Source of the DNA: Streptomyces coeruleorubidus
GTDB taxonomy: Bacteria; Actinomycetota; Actinomycetes; Streptomycetales; Streptomycetaceae
Reading direction: 5' to 3'
Length of the DNA: 64,000 nt
Assembly (NCBI RefSeq): GCF_008705135.1
Contig: NZ_CP023694.1
Span: 2,356,001-2,420,000 of the forward strand
A program made the translations under genes and the position numbers. Shown here in pieces: positions 33,161 to 43,111 of the stretch (positions are counted from its first letter, which is position 1; every line of letters begins with the position of its first letter). The notes under the pieces were generated by a model. The model saw only the letters and a program-made list of their open reading frames with translations. It had not been told where the DNA came from and did no database searches.

Positions 33161-36115
33161 TCACACGTCGAGGGAGGCGAGTGCCTTTCTCATCAGTGCC
33201 GCCCGGTCGGCCGCGGTGGCGACGTGCTCCAGGCCGAAGCCCAGCAGCACGGTGTCGTCCGTGGTGACCGCTCCGTATGTCTGGAACAGGGCTCCGGTGC
33301 GGGTCCAGTCCTTCAGGACGGCCGGGCTGCCCGCGGGCGGTCCGGCCGTCTTCCAGGCGCCGAGCGAGGTCTCGAAGCCCTCGGTCTCCTTCGCCGTGCC
33401 GCCGACGACGAGCGACGCGTCGTCGGCGAGCACGCCGCGCCCGCCGGTGCCCGGGTCGGTGACATAGCTGATCGAGACCTCGACCGTCTTGCCGGCGTAC
33501 GCGCTCAGGTCGAATTCCACCTGCTGCCATCCGCCGGAGGTGCCGGTGAGGCTGTTCCACGACCCGGTGCTGCCGGTCGCGGTGCAGCCGTCGTCCGACA
33601 GGGTCAGGTAGCGCTTCAGCCAGGGGTGCTCACGGACGTAGAAGCCGCCGCCGCACTCGGCCGGGACGGTGGCCTTGGTGGCGCCCCCCTTCTCGGGCAG
33701 GGTCGTCCAGTCGTCGGCGCCCGTGGTGTGGGCCTCGACGAGGACGTTGTCGTAGCCGGGCTCGGTGTCCCACATCAGCTGGGTGCGCAGGGTGGGCTTG
33801 TCGGCCGCGGCGACACCGGTGAGGTCCACGGTGCGGGTGAGGCGCTTGTAGGCGTCGTCGGTGTGGACGGCGGCCGCCATCGAGGAGCCCGCGTACGGGC
33901 CGTACGGGTTGACCGCGCCGGCGAACTGTCCGGCGCCCTTGCTCGCGAACTGCGGGAACTCGTCGGCGGGCAGTTCGTCCGAGGTGACGCCGTACCGGCC
34001 CGCCTTGTCCAGGGGGTTGCCGGGCGCCGCCGTGAGGGGGCCCGTGAAGCCGCCCAGCTCGCCGGAGCCGGTGAAGCCGGTGGCTCCGGCGGCCGAGGTA
34101 CGGCTGTAGGCGCCCAGGTAGTACTGACTGAAGTCGTCCGACAGGGTGCCGCCGCCGAGGTCGACGCTGCCGCCGGCCTGCTCGCCGGCCTCGATCAGCC
34201 TGCCGCCCTCGTTGAGGTAGGCGCGCAGCTGGAGCTGGGTGGCGTTGCCGGGGACACTCGCGCCCGTGTAGTGGACGACGGTGTCGAAGTGGCTCAGCAC
34301 GCCCAGTGCGTCCGGCGCGCCGCGCTCGGCGACGTCCCAGACGAGCGCCTTGCGGCCGTTGGCCTTGAGGGCGTCCACGTACTTCTGTGCCTGCGTGGCG
34401 GTCGCGCCCTCCTCGGCGACGACGAGGGTGTTCGCCCTGGGCCGTTCGGCGACGGTGTAGGTGAAGCGCTCACTGGAGACCTTCTTGCCGTTCCTCGTCT
34501 CCGCGGTGAACCACACCTCGACCTTGTCGCCGGGATCGCCGTCCTTGACCTTCGCCCGGTACTCGTCGAAGTAGAGGTTGTCCTCACCGCCGTAGGTCTC
34601 GCCGCCCTTCCAGGGCTTGAGCGCCATGTCCTCGGTGCGGCCGCCGTTGACGCGGTACTTCAGTTCCTTGTCGCGCAGCGACTTGCGTGCGACGACGGAG
34701 ACCTCCTGGTCGGCGCCGCGGGAGTACGACACCGGGAACGCGGCCGGGGTGAAGTCGGCGGCGCGCAGTCCGACCGACGAGGACGGCCGGTCGGGGTGGG
34801 AGGCGGACTCGGCGACGGAGAGCGCGAACGGGACGTTCTTGGCGAACTCCTGCTGGATCAGCTTCTCGTCGTCCGGGAAGGTGAAGATCGACCGGCAGTC
34901 GGACGCCTTCCACTCGTCGTTCGGGTCGGCGTTGGAGGCCGACTGACAGGTCGACATCTCCGGGGTGAACATCGCCAGGCCGTTGACGTTCGCCGCGTGG
35001 CCGTCGGCCTCGCCGTTGGTGGTGTACAGCTCGGAGGAGACCTGCGGGTGGTAGCCGGGGATCGCGGGGTTCTCGGGCGTACCGGCGAGCGCTTCGTACA
35101 CGACGTCGTCGGGGGTGTGCGTAGCCACCTGCCAGCCGACTCCGTAGAGGATCAGTTCGGCGGCGGAGTGGTAGTTGATGCCGTACGTGAAGCCGATCCG
35201 CTTCTGGAAGGCGTCCAGCGCCTGGGTCTCCGGTTCGGAGTTCGGGCCCGCGCCGCGGTAGGTCTCGCTGGTGGGGTTGGGGGACGAGCCCTCGTTGTCG
35301 TAGCCCCACTTGTAGGCGAAGTTGCGGTTGAGGTCGACGCCGTCGCCGGTGCCGATGACGCCGTCGCCGTTGACGTCCCGCAGGTTCTTGCGCCACAGGC
35401 GGTTGTCGTCACCGGCGTGGGTGTGGTCGTAGCCGTCGGGGTTGGCGGAGATGACGAACCACAGTTCGGTGGAGTCGACGATCTTCTTGACGCGCCGGTC
35501 CTTCTTGTAGTTGTCCAGGTAGTGGTGCATCAGGCGCCGGGTCATCTCCGGCGTGATCCACTCTCGGGCGTGCTGGTTGGACAGGTAGAGGACGGAAGGC
35601 TTGGAGCCGTCCTTCGTCTTCTTCGCGCCCTTGGTGAGCTTCAGCGCGAGGATGTCCTGGCCCTTGACCGTCTTGCCGATGGAGACGACCTTGGTCAGGC
35701 CGGGGTTGTCCTGCGCGGCCTCGAGGATCTCCTCCTTGATGCCGCCCTTGCCGCTGTACGGGCGGAACACGCCCTCGGCGGCGTTCCCGACGCGGGCCTT
35801 CGCCCTGCGGGAGAGGTCGTGCTCGGTGAGGTCGACGCCCTGCTGCTCCAGCTTCTTCGCCTGCTGGTCGGTCAGGATGACCTCGACGGTGGCGGTGCCC
35901 TTCTCCGGCACCTGCTCGCTGAGTTCGTGGCCGTCCTGGCCGGCCGCGAGCAGCAGGGGTACCTGCTCGTGGGTGACGTCGGCGCGGAAGACCTTGACTT
36001 CGTCCGGGTCGGACGGGGGTGAACTGTCCGGTTGTGCCTGGGCGATGGGTGCGATGCTCGCTCCGCCGATCAGGAGCGTGCCGACAGCGAGGATCGATCT
36101 CGCTCTTCGTCTCAT
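33161..36115 (-). CDS. Large secreted zinc carboxypeptidase (peptidase family M14)
   Basis: A 984-residue exported enzyme. Residues 1-27 are a signal peptide (ILAVGTLLIGGASIAPIAQA). The M14 domain spans about 120-470, with zinc ligands His182 and Glu185 in NQHAREWITPE and His316 in INYHSAAE, substrate arginine in DLNRNF (about 264), and catalytic Glu about 386 in MFTPEMS. VNGDGVIGTGDGVDLN resembles a calcium or dockerin-like loop. The rest holds beta-rich regions, including a ThuA/glutamine-amidotransferase-like stretch (LVVAEEGATATQAQKYVDAL) and a C-terminal immune-inhibitor-A-like segment (VLVEAHTTGADDWTTLP...GFYVREHPWL). AGGGGGG precedes ATG 36115. It would digest extracellular peptides; specificity is unknown. 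Confidence 0.9.
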   Translation of the reverse strand: MRRRARSILAVGTLLIGGASIAPIAQAQPDSSPPSDPDEVKVFRADVTHEQVPLLLAAGQDGHELSEQVPEKGTATVEVILTDQQAKKLEQQGVDLTEHDLSRRAKARVGNAAEGVFRPYSGKGGIKEEILEAAQDNPGLTKVVSIGKTVKGQDILALKLTKGAKKTKDGSKPSVLYLSNQHAREWITPEMTRRLMHHYLDNYKKDRRVKKIVDSTELWFVISANPDGYDHTHAGDDNRLWRKNLRDVNGDGVIGTGDGVDLNRNFAYKWGYDNEGSSPNPTSETYRGAGPNSEPETQALDAFQKRIGFTYGINYHSAAELILYGVGWQVATHTPDDVVYEALAGTPENPAIPGYHPQVSSELYTTNGEADGHAANVNGLAMFTPEMSTCQSASNADPNDEWKASDCRSIFTFPDDEKLIQQEFAKNVPFALSVAESASHPDRPSSSVGLRAADFTPAAFPVSYSRGADQEVSVVARKSLRDKELKYRVNGGRTEDMALKPWKGGETYGGEDNLYFDEYRAKVKDGDPGDKVEVWFTAETRNGKKVSSERFTYTVAERPRANTLVVAEEGATATQAQKYVDALKANGRKALVWDVAERGAPDALGVLSHFDTVVHYTGASVPGNATQLQLRAYLNEGGRLIEAGEQAGGSVDLGGGTLSDDFSQYYLGAYSRTSAAGATGFTGSGELGGFTGPLTAAPGNPLDKAGRYGVTSDELPADEFPQFASKGAGQFAGAVNPYGPYAGSSMAAAVHTDDAYKRLTRTVDLTGVAAADKPTLRTQLMWDTEPGYDNVLVEAHTTGADDWTTLPEKGGATKATVPAECGGGFYVREHPWLKRYLTLSDDGCTATGSTGSWNSLTGTSGGWQQVEFDLSAYAGKTVEVSISYVTDPGTGGRGVLADDASLVVGGTAKETEGFETSLGAWKTAGPPAGSPAVLKDWTRTGALFQTYGAVTTDDTVLLGFGLEHVATAADRAALMRKALASLDV

Positions 36116-36208
36116 GAACCCCCCTAGCGTGGGTTCGCCACAGCAGCGAACAGATGCCAGGCTCATGACAGTCCATGATCGAGTCAAGAGTGCCCCAACG
36201 ACACGCGA

Positions 36209-36249
36209 AAGCCGGTGCCGACCACCCAAGTGGACTCCGGCACCGGCTT
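36209..36249 (-). terminator. Hairpin ending the uvrC-rapZ-yvcK-whiA operon
   Basis: AAGCCGGTGCCG (36209-36220) and CGGCACCGGCTT (36238-36249) are exact complements with a 17-nt loop. On the minus strand the stem ends in GGCTTTC, a short T-run, 18 bp past the whiA stop. Confidence 0.7.
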
Positions 36250-36266
36250 CTTGACGGACTGTGTGA

Positions 36267-37256
36267 TCAGCCTACGAGATTGTCGGCCAGCTCCTCGGAG
36301 AGGTTGGCGTCCGTGCCCGGGATACCCAGGTCGGAGGCGCGCTTGTCGGCCATGGCCAGCAGGCGGCGGATCCGGCCGGCGACGGCGTCCTTGGTCAGCG
36401 GCGGGTCGGCGAGCGCGCCCAGCTCCTCCAGCGATGCCTGCTTGTGCTCCATGCGCAGCCGGCCGGCCGCGGCGAGGTGCTCGGGCACGTCCTCGCCGAG
36501 GATCTCCAGGGCGCGCTGGACCCGGGCACCGGCGGCGACCGCCGCACGGGCCGAGCGGCGCAGGTTGGCGTCGTCGAAGTTGGCGAGCCGGTTCGCCGTG
36601 GCCCGCACCTCGCGGCGCATCCTGCGCTCCTCCCAGGCCAGCACCGACTCGTGGGCGCCCAGGCGGGTGAGCAGGGCGCCGATCGCGTCGCCGTCGCGGA
36701 CGACGACCCGGTCCACGCCGCGCACCTCGCGGGCCTTGGCGGCGATCGACAGGCGGCGGGCGGCGCCGACCAGGGCGAGCGCCGCCTCGGGGCCCGGGCA
36801 GGTCACCTCCAGGGAGGAGGAGCGGCCGGGCTCGGTGAGCGAGCCGTGCGCCAGGAAGGCGCCCCGCCAGGCGGCCTCGGCGTCGCAGGTGGCCCCCGAG
36901 ACCACCTGCGGGGGCAGGCCGCGGATCGGGCGGCCCCGCCCGTCGACCAGGCCGGTCTGGCGGGCCAGCTGGTCACCGCCCGCGACGACGCGCACCACGT
37001 AGCGCGAGCCGCGGCGCAGTCCGCCCGGTGCCATCACGATCAGCTCCGAGCTGTGGCCGAAGATCTCCAGGATGTCCCGCTTGAGGCGGCGGGCCGCCAT
37101 CGCCGTGTCCAGCTCCGCCTCGATCACGATCCGACCGCTCACCAGGTGAAGGCCGCCGGCGAACCGCAGAATGGCGGAGACCTCCGCCTTTCTGCAGCAG
37201 GTCCGGGTGACGGGGAGCCGGGAGATCTCGTCCTTCACCGCTGCCGTCATCGCCAT
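36267..37256 (-). CDS. whiA: Sporulation regulator WhiA
   Basis: A 329-residue DNA-binding regulator needed, with WhiB, to stop aerial growth and start sporulation septation in Streptomyces. The N-terminal part is a degenerate LAGLIDADG homing-endonuclease fold ([20 protein letters not shown] ... GAFLAHGSL) and the C-terminal part a sigma-factor-like helix-turn-helix ([21 protein letters not shown]). The sequence agrees with S. coelicolor WhiA as I know it almost throughout. ATG 37256 overlaps the yvcK stop; ATG 37250 is possible. It is the last gene of the uvrC-rapZ-yvcK-whiA operon and probably also has its own promoter inside yvcK, as in S. coelicolor. Confidence 0.97.
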   Translation of the reverse strand: MAMTAAVKDEISRLPVTRTCCRKAEVSAILRFAGGLHLVSGRIVIEAELDTAMAARRLKRDILEIFGHSSELIVMAPGGLRRGSRYVVRVVAGGDQLARQTGLVDGRGRPIRGLPPQVVSGATCDAEAAWRGAFLAHGSLTEPGRSSSLEVTCPGPEAALALVGAARRLSIAAKAREVRGVDRVVVRDGDAIGALLTRLGAHESVLAWEERRMRREVRATANRLANFDDANLRRSARAAVAAGARVQRALEILGEDVPEHLAAAGRLRMEHKQASLEELGALADPPLTKDAVAGRIRRLLAMADKRASDLGIPGTDANLSEELADNLVG

Positions 37257-38326
37257 GGGCCGATCCTTCCATGCATCCGAAAAATACGGTCGTACGCGGC
37301 GGCCAACAGCTCCGGGTCATGCCTCGGGGTCCCGTCGGGCCGGGCCACCGGCGCCAGCTCGACCGCGGCCCCGAACCGTTTGGCGGCATCGGTCAGGGAG
37401 GCGCGGTCGGGCACGGCGGCCTCGTCGGCCAGCACCACGTCCAGGGCGAGTTTAGGGGCGTGTCGTCCCAAAACCTCCAAATGACGCTGCGGGGAGAAGC
37501 CCTCGGTTTCTCCGGGCTGCGGGGCGAGGTTCAGGGAGAGTACCCGGCGGGCCTTGGTCTGCGTCAGCGCGTCCAGCAGGTCGGGCACCAGCAGGTGCGG
37601 GATGACCGAGGAGAACCAGGAGCCGGGGCCGAGCACCACCCAGTCCGCGTCCAGGACGGCCTCGACCGCCTCGGGCACGGCCGGCGGGTCGTGCGGCACG
37701 ACGTGGACGGACTGCACCTCGCCCGGGGTGAGGGCGACGGTGGCCTGGCCGCGGACCGTGTCCACCTCGTCCGGGCGCGCCGGGTCGTGGCCTTTGACCA
37801 GGGCCTGGAGCTCCAGCGGGACGGCGGACATGGGCAGCACGCGCCCCTGCGCGCCGAGCAGCCGCCCGACCAGGTCGAGGGCCTGGACGTGGTCGCCGAG
37901 CTGTTCCCACAGGGCGACGATCAGCAGATTGCCGACCGCGTGTTCGTGCAGGTCACCCTTGGACTGGAAGCGGTGCTGGATGACGCGCGCCCAGGTCTGG
38001 CCCCAGTCGTCGTCACCGCACAGCGCGGCCAGTGCCTTGCGCAGGTCGCCGGGCGGCAGCACGCCCAGTTCGTCGCGCAGCCGACCGCTGGAGCCGCCGT
38101 CGTCGGCCACGGTGACGACGGCGGTGAGGTCGCCGGTGATCCGGCGCAGCGCGGCGAGCGAGGCGGACAGGCCCATGCCGCCGCCGAGGGCGACGACCTT
38201 GGGCTGGGTGCCCCGGCGGCGGGGTCTGCCGCCGCGGGCCTCGGCGGGCCGGCCGCCCCTTCCGTCGGTGCTGCCGTCGGGCACCACCCGGCGCAGCCGG
38301 CTCAGCCGCGGAGTACGTCGTGTCAT
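37247..38326 (-). CDS. yvcK: YvcK-family gluconeogenesis factor (CofD-like)
   Basis: A 359-residue cytoplasmic protein of the YvcK/CofD-like family, which binds UDP-sugars in Bacillus and affects carbon flux, cell shape and growth on gluconeogenic sources. Blocks are [69 protein letters not shown] and [21 protein letters not shown]. The first 40 or so residues are basic and Pro/Arg/Gly-rich, and probably disordered. The stop of rapZ overlaps the start (ATGA) and the stop overlaps the whiA start. Confidence 0.95.
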   Translation of the reverse strand: MTRRTPRLSRLRRVVPDGSTDGRGGRPAEARGGRPRRRGTQPKVVALGGGMGLSASLAALRRITGDLTAVVTVADDGGSSGRLRDELGVLPPGDLRKALAALCGDDDWGQTWARVIQHRFQSKGDLHEHAVGNLLIVALWEQLGDHVQALDLVGRLLGAQGRVLPMSAVPLELQALVKGHDPARPDEVDTVRGQATVALTPGEVQSVHVVPHDPPAVPEAVEAVLDADWVVLGPGSWFSSVIPHLLVPDLLDALTQTKARRVLSLNLAPQPGETEGFSPQRHLEVLGRHAPKLALDVVLADEAAVPDRASLTDAAKRFGAAVELAPVARPDGTPRHDPELLAAAYDRIFRMHGRIGPWR

Positions 38327-39282
38327 TCGCGTCCCATGTCCCGGTGTACGACCACCGTCTCCACACCCTCGGCGGCGAGCCGGGCGGCGAGCTTCTCCGA
38401 CATGGCGACCGAGCGGTGCTTGCCGCCCGTGCAGCCCACGGCGATGGTCACGTAGCGCTTGCCCTCACGGCGGTAGCCGGTGGCGACGAGCTGGAGGAGC
38501 TCCGTGTAGCGGTCGAGGAACTCCTTGGCGCCGGGCTGGTTGAAGACGTACCCGGACACCTCCTCGTTGAGGCCCGTGTACGGGCGCAGCTCCGGGACCC
38601 AGTGCGGGTTCGGCAGGAAGCGGCAGTCGACGACCAGGTCGGCGTCGACCGGCAGGCCGTACTTGTAGCCGAAGGACATGACCGTGGCCCGCAGCTCCGG
38701 CTCCTCCTCGCCGGCGAACTGGGCGTCCATCTTGGCGCGCAGCTCGTGCACGTTGAGGCTGGAGGTGTCGATCACCAGGTCGGCGTCGCCGCGCAGCTCG
38801 CGCAAAAGCTCTCGCTCGGCGGCGATGCCGTCGACGATCCGCCCGTCGCCCTGGAGGGGGTGCGGGCGGCGCACCGACTCGAAGCGGCGCACCAGGGCAT
38901 CGTCGGAGGACTCCAGGAAGACGATCCTCCGGGTGACGTTCTTCGCCTCCAGGTCGGCCAGCGACTCGCGGAGGTTGTCGAAGAAGCGGCGGCCGCGGAC
39001 GTCGACGACGACGGCGATCCGGGCCACGTTGCCCTGGGAGCGGGCGCCGAGCTCCACCATGGTGGGGATCAGCGCGGGCGGCAGGTTGTCGACGACGAAC
39101 CAGCCGAGGTCCTCCAGACACTTCGCGGCCGTCGAGCGGCCCGCCCCGGACATGCCGGAGATGATCACCAGCTCGGGGATGGCCGCGTCCGGGACTGCGG
39201 CCTTGTCGTTGGGCGTGCCCGTACTCACCTGTGCTCCGTCTCCGGCTTGCTCTTCTTGCCCGTCGTGCTCGTTCACATTCAT
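38323..39282 (-). CDS. rapZ: RapZ-family nucleotide-binding protein
   Basis: A 319-residue P-loop protein (YvcJ/RapZ family). Residues about 35-45 hold the Walker A-like [39 protein letters not shown] and the C-terminal [19 protein letters not shown] are family signatures. In enterobacteria RapZ binds a small RNA to control GlmS; in Streptomyces the role is not settled. ATG 39282 overlaps the uvrC stop (ATGA). The first 27 residues are poorly conserved and acidic, so a GTG some 18 codons downstream (VSTGTPND) is an alternative start. Confidence 0.93.
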   Translation of the reverse strand: MNVNEHDGQEEQAGDGAQVSTGTPNDKAAVPDAAIPELVIISGMSGAGRSTAAKCLEDLGWFVVDNLPPALIPTMVELGARSQGNVARIAVVVDVRGRRFFDNLRESLADLEAKNVTRRIVFLESSDDALVRRFESVRRPHPLQGDGRIVDGIAAERELLRELRGDADLVIDTSSLNVHELRAKMDAQFAGEEEPELRATVMSFGYKYGLPVDADLVVDCRFLPNPHWVPELRPYTGLNEEVSGYVFNQPGAKEFLDRYTELLQLVATGYRREGKRYVTIAVGCTGGKHRSVAMSEKLAARLAAEGVETVVVHRDMGRE

Positions 39283-41372
39283 GTCTCCTGCCCCCGTCGT
39301 TCGTCCGGGGCGCCCGTCCGCACGGGCTCCCCTCCGGTACCCATGGTGCCCGGTTCCTCTTCCATGATCTCTCCAGTCGCCGTGTTGACGGCGGGTGCGG
39401 CCGGGGCCGCCTGGGCGAGGGCCGCCGCGATCGTCTCGGCGGTCTTTCGGCCTATGCCGGGAACCTCGCAGATCTGGTCGATGGTGGCGGATCGCAGTCT
39501 CTTCAACGAACCGAAGTGCTTCAGGAGTGCCTGCTTGCGCGTGTCCCCGAGCCCCGGGACGTCGTCCAGCGGGCTGGACCGGAAGCGCTTGGACCGCTTG
39601 GTGCGCTGGTAGGTGATCGCGAAGCGGTGGGCCTCGTCACGGACCCGCTGGAGCAGGTACAGGCCCTCGCTGGTGCGGGGCAGGACCACCGGGTCGTCGT
39701 CGCCGGGCAGCCAGACCTCCTCAAGGCGCTTGGCGAGGCCGCACACGGCGATGTCGTCGATCCCGAGGTCGTCCAGGGCCCGCCGGGCGGCGGCGACCTG
39801 CGGGGCGCCGCCGTCGACGACCACGAGCTGCGGCGGGTAGGCGAACTTCTTGGGTCGGCCGTCGTCCTCGGTGAGGGTGTTCGGGGCGCCGGCGAGGTCC
39901 GGGCCGGCGAGGGTGCCTTCGCGGTCCTGGGCGTCCTGGCCGTCCTCACCGTCGGTCCACTCGCCCGTCTTCTCCTTCTCGGCGAGGTAGCGGCGGAAGC
40001 GGCGGGTGATCACCTCGTGCATGGAGCGGACGTCGTCCTGTCCGGCGAAGCCCTTGATCTGGAAGCGCCGGTACTCGCTCTTGCGGGCCAGGCCGTCCTC
40101 GAAGACGACCATGGAGGCCACCACGTCGTCGCCCTGGAGGTGGGAGATGTCGTAGCACTCGATCCGCAGCGGGGCGCTGTCCAGGTCGAGCGCGTCGGCG
40201 ATCTCCTCCAGGGCGCGCGAGCGCGTGGTCAGGTCGGAGGCGCGCTTGGTCTTGTGCAGGACGAGCGCCTGCTGGGCGTTGCGCTGCACCGTCTCCATGA
40301 GGGCCTTCTTGTCCCCGCGCTGCGGGATGCGCAGGGAGACGCCCGAGCCGCGCCGCCCGGTGAGCCACTCCTGGACGGGCTCCACCGGGTCGGGCAGGGC
40401 GGGGACCAGGACCTCCTTGGGGACGGCGTCGCCCGTCTCCTCGCCGTACAGCTGCTGGAGGGCGTGCTCCACGAGGGCGCCGGTGGTGATCTCCTCCACC
40501 TTGTCGGTGACCCAGCCGCGCTGGCCGCGCACGCGTCCGCCGCGCACGTGGAAGATCTGGACGGCCGCCTCCAGTTCGTCCTCGGCGACCGCGATCAGAT
40601 CGGCGTCGGTCGCGTCGGCGAGCACGACCGCGTTCTTCTCCATGGCCTTCTTCAGGGCCCCGATGTCGTCGCGCAGCCGGGCCGCCCGCTCGTACTCCAT
40701 CTCCTCGGCCGCCTCGCCCATCTGCTTCTCCAGGCGGCGGATGTACGTGTTCGTACGGCCGGTCATGAAGTCACAGAACTCGTCCGCCAGTTCGCGGTGC
40801 TCCTCGGCGGAGACCCGGTCCACGCAAGGAGCCGAACACTTCTCGATGTAGCCGAGGAGGCAGGGGCGGCCTGTGCGGGCGGCGTTCTTGAAGACGCCGG
40901 CCGAGCAGGTGCGCACGGGGAAGACGCGCAGCAGGAGGTCGACGGTGTCGCGGATCGCCCACGCGTGCGCGTACGGCCCGAAGTAGCGGACGCCCTTCTT
41001 CTTGTGACCGCGCATCACCTGCACGCGCGGGAACTCCTCGTTCATCGTGACCGCGAGGTACGGGTAGCTCTTGTCGTCGCGGTACTTGACGTTGAACCGG
41101 GGGTCGTACTCCTTGATCCACGAGTACTCCAGCTGGAGCGCCTCCACCTCCGTGGACACCACCGTCCATTCCACGGACGCGGCCGTGGTGACCATGGAGC
41201 GGGTACGCGGGTGGAGGCCCGCCAGGTCCTGGAAGTAGTTCGCCAGGCGCTGGCGCAGGCTTTTCGCCTTTCCGACGTAGATCACCCGGCGGTGCTCGTC
41301 GCGGAACCTGTAGACCCCCGGCGAGTCGGGGATCTCACCCGGTTTGGGGCGGTAGCTGGAGGGGTCGGCCAT
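39279..41372 (-). CDS. uvrC: Excinuclease ABC subunit C
   Basis: A 697-residue nuclease that makes the two incisions in nucleotide excision repair. The N-terminal GIY-YIG domain ([26 protein letters not shown]), a UVR motif that binds UvrB ([18 protein letters not shown]), the RNase H-like endonuclease domain ([36 protein letters not shown]) and tandem helix-hairpin-helix motifs ([29 protein letters not shown]) occur in the expected order. It is the first gene of the operon with rapZ, yvcK and whiA. A -10 box 7 nt before ATG 41372 suggests a leaderless message. Confidence 0.97.
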   Translation of the reverse strand: MADPSSYRPKPGEIPDSPGVYRFRDEHRRVIYVGKAKSLRQRLANYFQDLAGLHPRTRSMVTTAASVEWTVVSTEVEALQLEYSWIKEYDPRFNVKYRDDKSYPYLAVTMNEEFPRVQVMRGHKKKGVRYFGPYAHAWAIRDTVDLLLRVFPVRTCSAGVFKNAARTGRPCLLGYIEKCSAPCVDRVSAEEHRELADEFCDFMTGRTNTYIRRLEKQMGEAAEEMEYERAARLRDDIGALKKAMEKNAVVLADATDADLIAVAEDELEAAVQIFHVRGGRVRGQRGWVTDKVEEITTGALVEHALQQLYGEETGDAVPKEVLVPALPDPVEPVQEWLTGRRGSGVSLRIPQRGDKKALMETVQRNAQQALVLHKTKRASDLTTRSRALEEIADALDLDSAPLRIECYDISHLQGDDVVASMVVFEDGLARKSEYRRFQIKGFAGQDDVRSMHEVITRRFRRYLAEKEKTGEWTDGEDGQDAQDREGTLAGPDLAGAPNTLTEDDGRPKKFAYPPQLVVVDGGAPQVAAARRALDDLGIDDIAVCGLAKRLEEVWLPGDDDPVVLPRTSEGLYLLQRVRDEAHRFAITYQRTKRSKRFRSSPLDDVPGLGDTRKQALLKHFGSLKRLRSATIDQICEVPGIGRKTAETIAAALAQAAPAAPAVNTATGEIMEEEPGTMGTGGEPVRTGAPDERRGQET

Positions 41373-41379
41373 GTCTCAC

Positions 41380-41385
41380 ACCCTA
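41380..41385 (-). promoter_or_regulatory. -10 box of the uvrC operon
   Basis: TAGGGT on the minus strand lies 7 nt before the uvrC ATG. No ribosome-binding site is seen between them, so the transcript probably starts at the start codon. Confidence 0.5.
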
Positions 41386-41621
41386 CTGGCGAGCACCGAC
41401 AGTCCGGCGGGGCGGCGGGGCACGATCAGGCTCCGGCGGCGGGCGATTTCCCGTGGCATGTCCCGCACCGGGGTTACGGCAGGCCGGTAGCGGGAATGCA
41501 GGCTTCCCATGGAGACACGGCGACGTCCGGCGGATGGAGGCCGTGTGGGTGCAGACACACGTTGTCAGGCGGACCGGCCGCTCCCGGAGCGGAACGGGCC
41601 ACGGGTCGGAGGGCTGCGCAG

Positions 41622-41783
41622 ATGAAGCGGATGCGGATCGAGAAGAGCCGGCGGGCCGTCCGAGCCCGCCGGTACGCGGACGAGCCGTTCGCGCTGCGCG
41701 ACGCGCTGGACCCCCGCGACCCCGACATAGTGCGGGCCAAGCGCCTGGCCCTCGAGGAGCCGGGCCGAGGCGAACGCTCCTAG
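41622..41783 (+). CDS. Small basic protein, 53 residues, function unknown
   Basis: The predicted protein begins [20 protein letters not shown], a strongly basic helix, and ends in a charged helix (DPRDPDIVRAKRLALEE). ATG 41622 follows GGAGGG by 9 nt, and a perfect 17-bp hairpin lies 16 bp after the stop, so it has the parts of a single-gene transcription unit. No membrane segment or signal is seen. I do not recognise a family; an RNA- or DNA-binding role is possible from the charge only. It is divergent from uvrC. Confidence 0.6.
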   Translation: MKRMRIEKSRRAVRARRYADEPFALRDALDPRDPDIVRAKRLALEEPGRGERS

Positions 41784-41799
41784 AAGCTCACCCTCTGTC

Positions 41800-41833
41800 G
41801 CGAACGCCCGGGGCGCGCGCCCCGGGCGTTCGC
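41800..41833. terminator. Perfect 34-bp palindromic hairpin
   Basis: GCGAACGCCCGGGGCGC (41800-41816) is immediately followed by its exact complement (41817-41833). The hairpin loop must open a few of these pairs. It lies 16 bp after the small basic protein gene and looks like its terminator. Confidence 0.7.
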
Positions 41834-42040
41834 ATGTCCGGACCGGCCCGGCCGGGAGTACGTCACTGTCCGGCATCAGGTGTTGTCGGGACCAGGTCAA
41901 CACGCTTCAATGCGGGGGAACTCGGGGCCCTGAACGACGGCGTACGGATGTGAAGACCTCCCCTGCGCCGGCGGGACGGTCCCGGGCGGCCCGCGCGCAC
42001 GGTCTGACCAGCCGTCGCCGACTCACAGAGAGGCCCCTGC

Positions 42041-42988
42041 ATGCCGCACGCCCCACAGCACGCGGACGTCGCCACCGCGGAACTGGACTCGGTTCTGCGA
42101 GGCGGCCCCTTCCACGTCGCCCTGCGTGCCGCGATAGCCGCCCGCGGGCTGCCGCTGCAACGCGTGCAGCACCACCTCTCCCGCCACGGGGTGAAGGTCG
42201 GCGTGACCAGCCTGAGTTACTGGCAGCAGGGAGCCAGGCGCCCGCAGCGCCCCGAGTCGCTGCGGGCCGTGCGCGCGCTGGAGGAGATCCTGGAGCTTCC
42301 CGAGGAGTCGCTGATCCGGCTGCTCGCCGAATCCGGCGACGGCACGTCCGGGCAGCGGTCCGCGGCCCGCTCCTACCGCTCCCTCGTCGAGGCCTCCGGG
42401 GTCCTGGACCAGCTGCTGGCCGAACTGGGCTGCCCGCCGGACGGCGGTCTGCACACTCTCGGGCACCACGAGCGGCTGCGGATAGGAGCCCGGCGCGAGC
42501 TGGCCGAGCGGGAGTCGCACCACATCGTGCGCGCCCACCGGGACGGTGTCGACCGGTTCGTGGCCGTCCACCACGGCGACCGGGGGGCCGTACCGGAGCG
42601 CATGAGGGTGCACGCGCTGGAGAACTGCCGTACGGGACGCGTCCGTTGGCACGGCGACACGGGACTGCTCGCGGCCGAGCTGCTCTTCGACACCCGGCTG
42701 CGGGCCGGCGACACGTTCCTCTTCCGCTTCGGCGTCGAGGACGGCACGGCGGGTGTGTCGCACGAGTACCTCCGCGGCTTCGACTCCCCCGGCGGCCAGT
42801 ACGCGCTCCAGGTGTGCTTCGACGCGGCGGCCCTGCCCCTGCGCTGCCACCGTTTCGCCCAGCACTCGGCGGTGGCCCCGCGCACCGGCTGCCAGGACCT
42901 GGCACTGAGCGGACGGCACCGGTCGGTGCACCTGGTCGAGCCACGGGTGCGCACCGGGTTCCTGGGGATCGGCTGGGACTGGGAGTAG
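42041..42988 (+). CDS. Putative helix-turn-helix protein, 315 residues
   Basis: I cannot name this family with certainty. Residues about 20-90 (FHVALRAAIAARGLPLQRVQ ... VGVTSLSYWQQGARRPQRPES) resemble an XRE-type HTH in which VTSLSYWQQGARRP takes the place of the recognition helix. The remaining 220 residues are beta-rich, with several His and Arg residues and a GIGWDWE end. There is no signal peptide or membrane segment. ATG 42041 has GAGAGG upstream. Similar 300-residue proteins occur in Streptomyces as hypothetical proteins or regulators. It stands alone before the LacI/kinase pair. Confidence 0.7.
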   Translation: MPHAPQHADVATAELDSVLRGGPFHVALRAAIAARGLPLQRVQHHLSRHGVKVGVTSLSYWQQGARRPQRPESLRAVRALEEILELPEESLIRLLAESGDGTSGQRSAARSYRSLVEASGVLDQLLAELGCPPDGGLHTLGHHERLRIGARRELAERESHHIVRAHRDGVDRFVAVHHGDRGAVPERMRVHALENCRTGRVRWHGDTGLLAAELLFDTRLRAGDTFLFRFGVEDGTAGVSHEYLRGFDSPGGQYALQVCFDAAALPLRCHRFAQHSAVAPRTGCQDLALSGRHRSVHLVEPRVRTGFLGIGWDWE

Positions 42989-43032
42989 CGCGCCTCACCT
43001 GTGCCCGCCGCACGTGCTCCTGGCGGTGATCA

Positions 43033-43062
43033 GACGTAAACGCTTGCGCAAGCGTTTACGTC
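43033..43062. promoter_or_regulatory. 30-bp perfect palindrome, probable LacI-family operator
   Basis: GACGTAAACGCTTGC (43033-43047) is followed directly by its exact reverse complement (43048-43062). The centre, AACGCTTGCGCAAGCGTT, has the CGCTTGCGCAAGCG form of sites for LacI-type sugar repressors with a central CG. It lies 50 bp upstream of the lacI-like gene, overlapping a -35 candidate (TTTACG) for a -10 at GATACG (43076-43081), so binding would repress the regulator-kinase operon. Confidence 0.75.
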
Positions 43063-43111
43063 CGGCGTCGGATGCGATACGTTCCCCGCCGGAAGAGGAG
43101 GAGGGAGCGCC

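Noticed and set aside
33029..36022. A 997-codon open frame antisense to the M14 carboxypeptidase
   Set aside because: The product is low-complexity (Val, Gly, Arg, Asp) without domains, and the opposite strand encodes an enzyme with all catalytic residues.
39231..41783. An 850-codon open frame antisense to uvrC
   Set aside because: It is a GC3-driven shadow: the minus strand encodes full-length UvrC with all domains, while the plus frame has no recognisable domain. Only its last 53 codons, with their own ribosome-binding site, are kept.
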